A stretch of DNA of 64,000 nucleotides from Metalysinibacillus jejuensis (GCF_003057615.1 NZ_QAFW01000006.1:23603-87602), one strand, 5' to 3'; numbered from the stretch's first letter, positions 55,631 through 63,518 are shown. The notes: generated from the sequence alone by a model not told the origin. Numbers and translations: made by a program.

Positions 55631-56752
55631 ATGGCAACTACGGATACCACGCGCACGAATACAGCTAACTTTAAATGCCCGAACTGCGGTGGTAATGCGC
55701 TGTTTGATCCATCAATTAGTGAGTTACGTTGCCCATTTTGCGATACAATTATTCCGATTGAACGCACAACATTAAATAACGTCGAGCTAGATTATGTATC
55801 AGCGCTTAAAGAAACAACAAAGTGGACAGACGATTTGCGTGTTTTCCACTGTAATAACTGTGGTGCTGAGACCATTTTACAAGGACAAACCGTCGCTGAT
55901 TTTTGTTCGTTTTGTGGCTCTTCTCATATTGAAAAAACAGAAGATAACGCTGGCATACGTCCAGCACTGCTTATTCCGTTTCATATTGCGCGTGAGGAAG
56001 CGGAGCGAATGTTTAAAGACTGGATTAAAAAACGCTACCTTGCGCCCAATAAATTAAAATCAGCGCATACACTCGACCGTTTAACCGGTATTTATATTCC
56101 TTACTGGACATATGATACGACAACGTCATCTCATTATACCGTTCGAATAGGCACGCATTACTACGTACCTGAAACGTATACGACGACTGATGCCAATGGT
56201 AATACGACAACACATACACGCATGGTGCAACATACGAGATGGCACACGGAAAATGGTTATCATGAAGAGTTTTTCGATGATGTATTAATCCATGCAACGA
56301 ATAAAAATACCGATCACTTACTACGCAAAATTGAGCCTTTTCGATTACATGACTTAGTCGACTACCAAGATGCCTACCTATCCGGCTTCATTGCTGAGCG
56401 ATATGCTGTACCTATCGAAGCGGGCTGGCGTCAAGCGCGAAAAGCGATTGATGCGGGTATAGAGGCTAGTATTCAAGGTAAAACACGCGGTGATGTCGTT
56501 ATTGTGCAGCATGTTGATACAGATTATGAAGCTATTACGTATAAACATATTTTATTGCCGATTTGGCTATCTTCTTTCCAATTTAACGATAAAGTTTATC
56601 CTTTTATCGTTAACGGTCAAAGCGGTAAAGTTGCAGGCGATGCACCAACTAGCTGGGTTAAAGTAAGCCTATTAGTTTTTATTGGTCTCGTCGTGATTGC
56701 TTTTATGTACTTTTATTTTACAGGCTCATCTATGGATACCGAATTTTATTAA
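55631..56752 (+). CDS. Zinc-ribbon membrane protein (YdjG-like)
   Basis: A 373-residue protein: N-terminal zinc ribbon CPNCGGNALFDP...CPFCD, a second Zn site CNNCGAE...CSFCGS, a middle domain with GIYIPYWTYDTTTSSHYTVRIG, and one C-terminal membrane helix (about 345-367). It resembles YdjG of the Bacillus PspA operon. GAGGGTGATCAGCT precedes the ATG, 14 bases after the SPFH gene. Likely works with it at the membrane; biochemical role unknown. Confidence 0.78.
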   Translation: MATTDTTRTNTANFKCPNCGGNALFDPSISELRCPFCDTIIPIERTTLNNVELDYVSALKETTKWTDDLRVFHCNNCGAETILQGQTVADFCSFCGSSHIEKTEDNAGIRPALLIPFHIAREEAERMFKDWIKKRYLAPNKLKSAHTLDRLTGIYIPYWTYDTTTSSHYTVRIGTHYYVPETYTTTDANGNTTTHTRMVQHTRWHTENGYHEEFFDDVLIHATNKNTDHLLRKIEPFRLHDLVDYQDAYLSGFIAERYAVPIEAGWRQARKAIDAGIEASIQGKTRGDVVIVQHVDTDYEAITYKHILLPIWLSSFQFNDKVYPFIVNGQSGKVAGDAPTSWVKVSLLVFIGLVVIAFMYFYFTGSSMDTEFY

Positions 56753-56754
56753 TG

Positions 56755-56801
56755 AAAAAACGCGCTAAAGCAAATCAATCTGTTTGCTTTAACGCGTTTT
56801 T
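56755..56801. terminator. Bidirectional terminator
   Basis: 19-base arms beginning AAAAACGCG (one mismatch) with an 8-base loop and T-run, between converging genes. Confidence 0.85.
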
Positions 56802-56805
56802 AATT

Positions 56806-58515
56806 TTACGATTGTGGCAATACAGGTTGCGTAATGAGCTTTTCAAACTCATGCGCAGGTAATGGTCTACTGAAATAATAACCTTGCACATACTCACAGC
56901 CATGTTTCTCTAACACTTTTAATTCTTCTTGCTCTTCTACGCCTTCTGCAACAACGTATAACCCTAATGCATGCGCTAATGAAATAATAGCTGCTGTCAT
57001 TGCAACACCAGAAGGTTCAGGAATAATATCTTGCACAAATGCGCGGTCGATTTTCAAAGCATCTATCGGGAACTTTTTCAAATAGCTTAAAGAGGAGTAA
57101 CCCGTTCCAAAGTCGTCAATCGAAATCGTAATACCTAACTCACGCAAACTTGTAATCGTTGTAATCAAATCTTCTGTGTAGTCTAACATGGTCATTTCCG
57201 TGATTTCAATTTCTAATTCTTGAGGTGTTAAACCTACTCGTTCAATCGTCTCTTTAACATGTGTAACAAAATTTTCTTGGCTCAAATGCATTGGCGAAAT
57301 ATTGACTGCCACATGTAATTGCGTGCCGTACTTTTCGTTCCATGCTTTTACTTGGCGTGTGGCTTTATCAAGTACCCATACCCCAATATCACCGATAAGA
57401 CCACATTCTTCAGCAAAAGGAATAAATTTATCAGGGTAAACTTGTCCTAAATCTTCATCATACCAACGTAGTAATGCTTCCATTCCTACGAGTGTATTAT
57501 TTTTAATATTAATTTTAGGCTGATAATGTAACTCGAGCTTGTCTAGCTTAATAGCGTCGTGTAACTTCGTCTCCATCATTAGCCATTTATCATGTCCTGT
57601 GTTTAAAGTCGGCTGATAAATTTGATAATCGCTAATCTTATGCGATTGTTTAGCATGAAGTAAAGCAGCGTCTGCATTTTTTAATAATTGCTCTGCATCA
57701 TGGGCATCTTCAGTAAAAATACTAATACCTATACTAATAGAAGCGTAAAATTCAAAGTCATCAATTAAAAAGCTTTCGTCAAATAGCCCAATAATACGAC
57801 GGGCTGCTTTATCAACATGCGCAATATCTTTTGTAATATAAATAAATTCATCACTATTATAGCGGAAAAACATTTCTTTCGAGCCATTTAAGCGCTGTAA
57901 TCGCTTAGCCATTTCTTTTAAAAATAAATCACCTACAATATGCCCCAAACCATCATTAATATTACGGAAACGATTGACATCAATAAACACTACGGCAAAT
58001 GGTGTTTGTTCATTAATGTAATCATTTATCGTTTTATTTAATTTACGACGATTTGGTAAGTTTGTAAGCTCATCACGATAAGCTAATTCCGTTACTTTTT
58101 TAATGTCTTTTTGTGCGGTAATGTCTGTGCGAATTGCGACATATTGATAAGGTTTACCCGCTTCATTTAAAAATGGTACAATCGTTGTCTTTACCCAGTA
58201 AAGCGAGCCATCTTTAGCACGATTGCATACGTCACCTTTCCACGTCTTACCACTTCCGATAGTACGCCACATCTCTTTAAAAAATGAACGTGGATGATAG
58301 CCCGAGTTTAAAATACGGTGATCTTGGCCGATCAACTCTTCTTTTGTATATTTTGCGATATCACAAAAATGTTGATTTACAAAAGTAATCTTCCCTTGAG
58401 GGTTTGTAATAGCAACAATAACAGAGAAGTTCAGTGCAGAAATAATATTTTGGACTTCCTCCATTGTATAATCGCCGTTATCTAACTCTTTTACTATAAT
58501 TGACTGTTGTTTCAT
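56806..58515 (-). CDS. PAS-GGDEF-EAL protein, probable c-di-GMP phosphodiesterase
   Basis: A 569-residue cytoplasmic signalling protein: PAS (about 25-140; FVNQHFCDIAKYTKEELIGQ), GGDEF (about 150-305) and EAL (about 315-560). The cyclase signature reads RYNSDEF instead of RxGGDEF, so cyclase activity is doubtful. The phosphodiesterase residues are intact: EALLRW, NISPMHL, EITEMTML, DDFGTGYSSL, the Lys of ALKIDR and AEGVEEQEE. Thus it should hydrolyse c-di-GMP under PAS control. The ATG at 58515 has GGGAG 8 bases upstream; the GTG five codons earlier overlaps it. No membrane segment. Confidence 0.88.
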   Translation of the reverse strand: MKQQSIIVKELDNGDYTMEEVQNIISALNFSVIVAITNPQGKITFVNQHFCDIAKYTKEELIGQDHRILNSGYHPRSFFKEMWRTIGSGKTWKGDVCNRAKDGSLYWVKTTIVPFLNEAGKPYQYVAIRTDITAQKDIKKVTELAYRDELTNLPNRRKLNKTINDYINEQTPFAVVFIDVNRFRNINDGLGHIVGDLFLKEMAKRLQRLNGSKEMFFRYNSDEFIYITKDIAHVDKAARRIIGLFDESFLIDDFEFYASISIGISIFTEDAHDAEQLLKNADAALLHAKQSHKISDYQIYQPTLNTGHDKWLMMETKLHDAIKLDKLELHYQPKINIKNNTLVGMEALLRWYDEDLGQVYPDKFIPFAEECGLIGDIGVWVLDKATRQVKAWNEKYGTQLHVAVNISPMHLSQENFVTHVKETIERVGLTPQELEIEITEMTMLDYTEDLITTITSLRELGITISIDDFGTGYSSLSYLKKFPIDALKIDRAFVQDIIPEPSGVAMTAAIISLAHALGLYVVAEGVEEQEELKVLEKHGCEYVQGYYFSRPLPAHEFEKLITQPVLPQS

Positions 58516-58702
58516 AGTACCTTCTCCCACCTTTATTGCCTATATGTCAGAACTAGCGTTAAATTGCCTATAAATTATGTAATAAGTTTTATTGTAAAAT
58601 CGCCAGTTGTGTAAAAAGTTGCGCTTTTTCGTATTATAAACCAGTCTTATGGCATATATTTTCTAGTATACCATGACCCGTAGTACCATTCCATAAAAAA
58701 TA

Positions 58703-58736
58703 AAAACCTTCAAGCGTCAGGCTTCTTGAAGGTTTT
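58703..58736 (-). terminator. Terminator after small protein A
   Basis: Perfect 12-bp arms AAAACCTTCAAG/CTTGAAGGTTTT; T-rich tail on the minus strand, immediately after the small gene's stop. Confidence 0.85.
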
Positions 58737-58738
58737 CG

Positions 58739-58912
58739 TTAATTATGCACGATGTCTTGTATAGTATGTAGGTCTTTATATGCACTTTCGTTATAGGCAG
58801 CAAGCTGCTCTTCAGATAATGTCATAATATAATAATGGAAATTAATAGGCTTTAAGCCATGTGCTTCACAAGCTTTTTTATAATATTCATATCCTGTTCG
58901 ATAATCCTGCAT
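58739..58912 (-). CDS. Small tyrosine-rich protein A (57 aa), twin of B
   Basis: A 57-codon gene starting MQDYRTGYEYYKKACE, then INFHYYIMTLSEEQLAAYNE. AAGGAGGATAACATC gives a strong ribosome site and a terminator follows. It is clearly related to small protein B 110 bases upstream: both read YxxGYxxYxxxCExxG, xxIxFxYYxxxLSxEQLxAYN. No membrane segment or known domain recognised. Two independent copies that keep sequence, ribosome site and flanking hairpins argue that it is real and expressed. Confidence 0.65.
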   Translation of the reverse strand: MQDYRTGYEYYKKACEAHGLKPINFHYYIMTLSEEQLAAYNESAYKDLHTIQDIVHN

Positions 58913-58937
58913 GATGTTATCCTCCTTAAAATAAATG

Positions 58938-58974
58938 AAAGCCCTCCCGACGAAATAAATCGTTGAAGGGCTTT
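58938..58974 (-). terminator. Hairpin between the twin small genes
   Basis: AAAGCCCT...AGGGCTTT outer arms with an imperfect inner stem (CGACGA/TCGTTG); on the minus strand it follows small gene B and ends in a weak T/A tail, so it may be a partial terminator or processing site. Confidence 0.55.
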
Positions 58975-59023
58975 ACGTTAAAATTGCGGCATCGCTAATA
59001 GTCACAACATACACTTCCTTTAA

Positions 59024-59173
59024 TTAGATTGTTGAAGCTAAAGCCTGACGATTGTAAGCAGTTAGTTGCTCCTTAGATAATTGTAGCACATAATATCGGA
59101 ATGGAATTGCCTCAATGCCAAAATTTTCACACATTTCACAATAAAATCGATAGCCTTCTTTATACATTGTCAT
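59024..59173 (-). CDS. Small tyrosine-rich protein B (49 aa), twin of A
   Basis: A 49-codon gene starting MTMYKEGYRFYCEMCE, then PFRYYVLQLSKEQLTAYNR. AGGAGA is 9 bases before the ATG; a second in-frame ATG is codon 3. Paralogue of small protein A, with shared YxxGYxxY, CExxG, FxYY and LSxEQLxAYN positions, but a shorter C-terminus. It has a promoter and an inverted-repeat region upstream. Function unknown. Confidence 0.62.
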   Translation of the reverse strand: MTMYKEGYRFYCEMCENFGIEAIPFRYYVLQLSKEQLTAYNRQALASTI

Positions 59174-59225
59174 AATAATCATCTCCTAAATTTTTGTTGT
59201 ATAACAGTTGCTGTTATTAATTAAT

Positions 59226-59255
59226 AATATACAACAGTTTGTAGTACAGCGTCAA
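59226..59255 (-). promoter_or_regulatory. Promoter of the twin small genes
   Basis: On the minus strand TTGACG, 18 bases, TATATT. Two inverted repeats overlap the start region: ATAACAG-TTG-CTGTTAT (59201-59217) and TGTTGTATA...TATACAACA (59195-59236), possible operator sites. Confidence 0.55.
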
Positions 59256-59305
59256 CCCTTTTTGTTAAGTTTTTTGACAATTACAATATTTTAGCTTAAA
59301 GCAAG

Positions 59306-59344
59306 AAAAAACAACCCGGTTAGTCGTTCAATGGGTTGTTTTTT
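59306..59344 (-). terminator. Terminator of the tyrosine recombinase gene
   Basis: Perfect 12-bp arms AAAAAACAACCC/GGGTTGTTTTTT spanning the stop codon, T-run on the minus strand. Confidence 0.85.
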
Positions 59345-60237
59345 AACACTTGTTGGAGCTGCTCGTCTTCGATATGCGTATAAATCTGAGTCGTCGCTAC
59401 GCTTTCGTGCCCTAATATTTGTTGCAAGCTACGAATATCTGCGCCTGCTTGATACAGTAAGGTGGCAGAGGTATGACGTAATTTATGGGGTGTAACCCCT
59501 TTTTTATTAACGCCAGAAGCGGTATTTACCTCTTTAATAATGCGCGAAATATGTTGGCGCGTGAGGCGTGTGCCCTTTTGTGATACAAAAAGCGGTGTTT
59601 CTTCCGTACCGCGGTAACTATGTTTGTGCTCATTATACTGCGCAAGCGCTTCTTTACAAGCATTGTTCAAATAAATAATGCGCTCCTTATTACCTTTACC
59701 AATAATCGTAATGTAATCTTGCTGAATCGAACTTTCATTTAGGTTACATAATTCTGTTACGCGTAAACCTAGATTTAAAAAGAATGTGACGATACAAAAG
59801 TCGCGCGGATTTTTTGCTCCAGCAATAAACTGCTTTGTTTCAGGTAATGTCATATAAATGGGCGCACGGCGCACTTGCTTAGGTGTTTCGAGTTGGGCAG
59901 CTGGGTTTTCTTCGAGTAGGCGGCGTTTGTCACGCAAATAGTTAAAGAAAGATTTTAAAGTAGCTACTTTACGCGCACGTGAGGCAACGCCATTACCTCG
60001 CACTTGTTCGCAGTATTCCATAAATAAATACAAATCTTCGAGCGTTAATTCTTTAAGTAAATCAATCGTTACTTCTTTAATGGACGTGATCTCCTCAATA
60101 TCCTTACCTTGCTCCATCGATAATACAAAGCGGAAAAACAACTTGAGATCATATTCATACTCTTTACGCGTGCGCATTGATTTACCACGAATGGTTGTAA
60201 GGTAAACGAGGAAATCTCGTAATAGTTTAGGTTGCAA
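59320..60237 (-). CDS. Tyrosine recombinase (XerC/XerD-like)
   Basis: A 305-residue site-specific recombinase. N-terminal SAM-like core-binding domain (1-115), catalytic domain with Arg in NLGLRVTELCNL, Lys in GKGNKER, HxxR in TPHKLRHTSATLL, His in LGHESVATTQ and the nucleophile Tyr in IYTHI. I set the start at TTG 60237, where AAGGAAG precedes it. The ATG at 60258 has no ribosome site and comes 2 bases after a TATAAT (60266-60261), so it would lie at the transcript start. No phage genes are near, so it may be a host Xer-type or a solitary integrase. Confidence 0.85.
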   Translation of the reverse strand: MQPKLLRDFLVYLTTIRGKSMRTRKEYEYDLKLFFRFVLSMEQGKDIEEITSIKEVTIDLLKELTLEDLYLFMEYCEQVRGNGVASRARKVATLKSFFNYLRDKRRLLEENPAAQLETPKQVRRAPIYMTLPETKQFIAGAKNPRDFCIVTFFLNLGLRVTELCNLNESSIQQDYITIIGKGNKERIIYLNNACKEALAQYNEHKHSYRGTEETPLFVSQKGTRLTRQHISRIIKEVNTASGVNKKGVTPHKLRHTSATLLYQAGADIRSLQQILGHESVATTQIYTHIEDEQLQQVLKNNPLND

Positions 60238-60271
60238 ATTTATCTTCCTTTCTCTCATAAATTATAGCATA

Positions 60272-60307
60272 AATAATGTTCCCAAATATAAATTTGGGAA
60301 CATTATT
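60272..60307. repeat. Perfect 16-bp inverted repeat upstream of the recombinase
   Basis: AATAATGTTCCCAAAT-ATAA-ATTTGGGAACATTATT. It sits just upstream of the -10 of the recombinase gene. It could be an operator, a recombinase binding site (paired arms around a short spacer), or an RNA hairpin on the plus strand, where it is followed by AGTTTTT. Confidence 0.7.
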
Positions 60308-60343
60308 AGTTTTTCATTGTTTTACCCTACTTTTACATAGCGC

Positions 60344-60401
60344 TGTGAGACGCATCGAGTTTCACTAAGGTGGGTAGTTACCCATCTCGTTTCGTCTCAC
60401 A
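60344..60401. repeat. Nested inverted repeat
   Basis: Outer arms TGTGAGACG/CGTCTCACA, middle CGAG/CTCG, inner TGGGTA/TACCCA: a 58-base structure in the 240-base gap between the recombinase and the next gene. No T-run. Meaning unknown. Confidence 0.55.
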
Positions 60402-60477
60402 TCGATTTTGAAAATGAAACCTTTTTAAGGCTACGCCGTATACTATAGTAAGGCGATTACGAAAGCGAGGGAGTATT

Positions 60478-61158
60478 ATGAACAATCGATTACCTACATG
60501 GGCTACAGTTTTAATGGTTTTTATAGGTATCAGTATGTTAATTAACGCCATTCCCTTTATTATAGGGATTGTTGGCTTAGTGGCCATTGTATACTTTATA
60601 AAATATGTACTTGAGCGCTCGAAGGATGTTGTGGTCGAGACCAAGGAACAATTTGCTGCTTTTACACAGGAGCGTGACACAACTAACCGCTTACCTGCTT
60701 GGAAAGAATACAATTACATCGAAAAACGTTTAATTGAAGATGACAGCAAATATGTAAAACGCTTACGTCACCAAGCTTTTGAAAGTGAACAAGACGGCTT
60801 CAAACATTTTAAGCAACAAGCTAAAGAGCTACGTCATTATATTAAAGAAGGCGATATTTCGCGCGATATTTATTTGATTTTCGATAAAAACGCCATGCTA
60901 CTCGCTGATATGGCACAAGATTTAAAAACAATATCACTCGAGAAGCAGCCATCACCTGTCATCGAAGCTAAAGTAAAAGTAATGTGGCGAGAGTTACGTA
61001 TGATTCATAATGAACTAAGACAAGCTATGATTGCACATGCTAAACTCATCGAAAATGACTACTTAGGCGAAGCTCGTCATGAACGGGAAGAACTAGAAAA
61101 GCTAATGGCGCAACGCGAGAAAGAACGCCAGCAATTTGATCAACACTCATCCTTATAA
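60478..61158 (+). CDS. Hypothetical membrane protein, first of a paralogous pair
   Basis: A 226-residue protein: N-terminal membrane hairpin (about 8-45), then a charged helical cytoplasmic domain. It shares the block HYIKEGDISRDIYLIFDKNAMLLADMAQDLKT with the next gene (TYIKDGDIAKDVYFIFDKNQMMLQDMAKD) and the VKVMWRELRMIHNEL region, so the two are paralogues. GCGAGGGAGTATT precedes the ATG. No family recognised. Confidence 0.7.
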   Translation: MNNRLPTWATVLMVFIGISMLINAIPFIIGIVGLVAIVYFIKYVLERSKDVVVETKEQFAAFTQERDTTNRLPAWKEYNYIEKRLIEDDSKYVKRLRHQAFESEQDGFKHFKQQAKELRHYIKEGDISRDIYLIFDKNAMLLADMAQDLKTISLEKQPSPVIEAKVKVMWRELRMIHNELRQAMIAHAKLIENDYLGEARHEREELEKLMAQREKERQQFDQHSSL

Positions 61159-61163
61159 AACCT

Positions 61164-61191
61164 ATACGCTCGTACATCGTGACGAGCGTAT
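61164..61191 (+). terminator. Hairpin between the paralogous membrane genes
   Basis: ATACGCTCGT / ACGAGCGTAT 10-bp stem, 8-base loop, but the tail (GCTTCAATTTATT) is only moderately T-rich, so termination may be partial. Confidence 0.5.
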
Positions 61192-61281
61192 GCTTCAATT
61201 TATTAGTTTACATAATATTATTATTAAAAAATCGTAGTTAACTTTTCTAATTTATGGCATACTTAAAAAGAGGTGATAATT

Positions 61282-61887
61282 ATGGATAGCATTATTGGTT
61301 GGTTAATTGGATTAGCTATTGTCTTTGCTGTCGTATCGTTTATTATTTCACTTATCGTAACGTATTGGTTCATTATTGTTGGCGTGATTTTACTAATAGC
61401 AGTAATCAAAAACTACCCTACACATATTGCACCACGTATCGAAATAATGAAAAAACGCTACCGCGTACGCCGACAACAACATGCAATCCAACAGAGTGGC
61501 AAACTATTAGCTGGTTGGCAAGATTATTTAACTGTCATTTCTATCCTTCCTGCGCTGGCAAGACAATACCATGTTCCGCATTATGAAGAAATTATTACAT
61601 ATATCAAAGACGGCGATATTGCAAAAGACGTTTACTTCATCTTTGATAAAAATCAAATGATGCTACAAGACATGGCAAAAGACTGTTTAGCTTTTAAAGA
61701 AAAAAATGAACTGTCTGCTGTAACACAAAGTAAAGTGCAAAAAATGTGGGAAGAGCTGTCGCTAATTAATAAAGAGATTTTTTCGGAAATTACTAAGCAT
61801 GCCACGCTAATTCAAGCTGATTATTTAGCTGAGTCACGGGAAGAACGTGAGATTATGGACGAGATTATCGCAAAAAGAAAACAGTAA
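61282..61887 (+). CDS. Hypothetical membrane protein, second of a paralogous pair
   Basis: A 201-residue protein with two N-terminal membrane helices (about 5-50), a basic stretch (KKRYRVRRQQH) and a helical cytoplasmic domain like that of the preceding gene. The ATG at 61282 has AAGAGGTGATAATT in front; a GTG three codons earlier is part of that site. Function unknown. Confidence 0.7.
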   Translation: MDSIIGWLIGLAIVFAVVSFIISLIVTYWFIIVGVILLIAVIKNYPTHIAPRIEIMKKRYRVRRQQHAIQQSGKLLAGWQDYLTVISILPALARQYHVPHYEEIITYIKDGDIAKDVYFIFDKNQMMLQDMAKDCLAFKEKNELSAVTQSKVQKMWEELSLINKEIFSEITKHATLIQADYLAESREEREIMDEIIAKRKQ

Positions 61888-61917
61888 AACCAATTGAATG
61901 GTTTTACTGTTTTTTTG
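61878..61917 (+). terminator. Terminator of the second paralogue
   Basis: Perfect 15-bp arms AAAACAGTAAAACCA/TGGTTTTACTGTTTT then T-run; includes the stop codon. Confidence 0.9.
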
Positions 61918-61957
61918 ATGTGCGTCTAAAAATATACGGGTTTTCATTTAGATAATA

Positions 61958-62908
61958 TCATTTTTTTATTAAATTAATGCTATCTGCAACATCGACATTG
62001 CCACCAGAAATAACGGCTACGACGCGTTTATTTGTAAAGGGTAACTTGTTAAACATGCATGCAGCTACAACGGTAGCACTTGAAGGTTCAATTAGTTGCT
62101 TCATGCGCTCTAACACAAAAGTAAAAGCTTCTTTAATTTCGTCTTCAGATACAAGAACAATCTCATCTACATATTTTTGTACAACAGGAAATGTTAAATC
62201 CCCAGGTTGAATCGTACGCAACCCATCCGCAATAGTAGTAGTTCCAGCTATTGGTGTAATTTCACCTTTTGCTAATGATAAGTAAGTATCGTTAGCTGTC
62301 TCGGGTTCGACACCAATCACTCGGATAGCGGGGTTGCTTTCTTTAATCGCTGTTGCAATACCGGAGATGAGCCCGCCCCCACCAATTGGTACCACAACTG
62401 CATCGACATCTTCTAGCTGAGATAAAATCTCTAAACCTATCGTACCTTGACCAGCCATAATTAACGGATCATCATAAGGCGGAATAAATACACCTTGTCG
62501 CTTGTTAGCGAGCACTTTTGCACGTGGTATGCGATCTGAAGATAAGTAACCACATTTTTCAACGCTACTATTGTAACCTTCTATCGCTTCAATTTTACAA
62601 AGACTAGCATCTTCAGGCACAACAATTTTAGCCTCAATTTGTAAGGCATTCGCAATATAAGCTACAGCTTGTCCATGATTGCCTGAAGAAGCAGCCGTTA
62701 CATAGCGTGCTCCTTGAGCTACGGCTTCTGTTACTTTATTTGCTGCACCACGAATTTTAAAAGCACCTGTTTTTTGCAAGTGTTCTGCTTTTAAATAAAT
62801 TGCATTGCCACAACGTTCATTTAATTGTAGCGATGTTAATAATGGCGTTCGATGAATATAAGGTGCAATACGTCGCTCTGCTTGCTCAATCATTTCTTTT
62901 GTTATCAT
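61958..62908 (-). CDS. Threonine/serine dehydratase (catabolic type, no ACT domain)
   Basis: A 316-residue PLP enzyme, fold type II, deaminating threonine to 2-oxobutyrate (and serine to pyruvate). PLP Lys in KTGAFKIRGAANK, phosphate loop VPIGGGGLISG, SSGNHGQAVAY. It lacks the C-terminal regulatory domain of biosynthetic IlvA, so it resembles the TdcB/short type, or possibly a serine racemase-like relative. It follows ridA by 2 bases; RidA hydrolyses the reactive enamine/imine that this enzyme releases. Confidence 0.88.
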   Translation of the reverse strand: MITKEMIEQAERRIAPYIHRTPLLTSLQLNERCGNAIYLKAEHLQKTGAFKIRGAANKVTEAVAQGARYVTAASSGNHGQAVAYIANALQIEAKIVVPEDASLCKIEAIEGYNSSVEKCGYLSSDRIPRAKVLANKRQGVFIPPYDDPLIMAGQGTIGLEILSQLEDVDAVVVPIGGGGLISGIATAIKESNPAIRVIGVEPETANDTYLSLAKGEITPIAGTTTIADGLRTIQPGDLTFPVVQKYVDEIVLVSEDEIKEAFTFVLERMKQLIEPSSATVVAACMFNKLPFTNKRVVAVISGGNVDVADSINLIKK

Positions 62909-62910
62909 TT

Positions 62911-63369
62911 TTAAACCTCCACAGCGAACATAAAGTCGATTTCAACAGGTGTATCGCTAGGCAGCTGCGCCACACCTACTGCTGTACGAGCATGACGACC
63001 CGCTTCCCCAAAAATTTTGGTTAGCAACTCACTGGCGCTATCTAACACGAGTGATGGTGCCGAAAAAGTAGGTGAAGTTTGCACAAAGCCTGTTACTTTT
63101 AATACACGCGTAATTTTATTAAGTGACCCAATTTCTGCTTCTACTGCACTAAGTGCTTTAAGTACACAAATTTCTGCAAGCTCTTGTGCTTGTTCGAGTG
63201 AAACCGCACCTCCGACTTGACCTGTATACGGCACTTCGCCATCTACACATGGTACTTGTCCACTAACATAGGCAACACCTTGATGTACAACTACCGGCAC
63301 ATAGTGATAGAGCGGTGTCGCAGGTTGCAGTAATGTAATGCCAAGTTGCGTTAATCGCTGTGAAATCAC
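62911..63369 (-). CDS. RidA-family enamine/imine deaminase (long form)
   Basis: A 152-residue Rid protein: VVVHQGVAYVSGQVPCVDGEVPYTGQVGG, then LNKITRVLKVTGFVQTSP and RTAVGVAQLPSDTPVEIDFMFAVEV. The Arg before TAVG is the substrate-binding position of Rid enzymes. It protects PLP enzymes from 2-aminoacrylate, fitting the adjacent dehydratase. Longer than RidA (about 125), more like the YjgH/Rid2-Rid7 group. The start is a GTG with GGGATAATGAGTA; an ISL3 element begins 20 bases upstream. Confidence 0.85.
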   Translation of the reverse strand: MISQRLTQLGITLLQPATPLYHYVPVVVHQGVAYVSGQVPCVDGEVPYTGQVGGAVSLEQAQELAEICVLKALSAVEAEIGSLNKITRVLKVTGFVQTSPTFSAPSLVLDSASELLTKIFGEAGRHARTAVGVAQLPSDTPVEIDFMFAVEV

Positions 63370-63456
63370 TACTCATTATCCCTTTTTTTGGCTCATCACC
63401 GTAACTTGGGGTTGAATTTATATCAATTCAAAATTTTTACAATAAAAGATAGAATA

Positions 63457-63518
63457 AAAGCGAAAACTCACGTATCGTAATTGTTGTCGAGACAAACCAC
63501 GAGAGGAGTTTTCGCTTT
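63457..63518 (+). promoter_or_regulatory. Inverted repeat covering the transposase start
   Basis: AAAGCGAAAACT (63457-63468) pairs perfectly with AGTTTTCGCTTT (63507-63518), which includes the end of the ribosome site and the TTG start. In RNA from outside promoters this would hide the start and limit transposase synthesis, as known for several IS families. Confidence 0.55.

Noticed and set aside
60272..60307. Chromosomal dif site for XerC/XerD
   Set aside because: The arms and 4-base spacer do not resemble the Bacillus dif sequence (11-6-11 with distinct arms).
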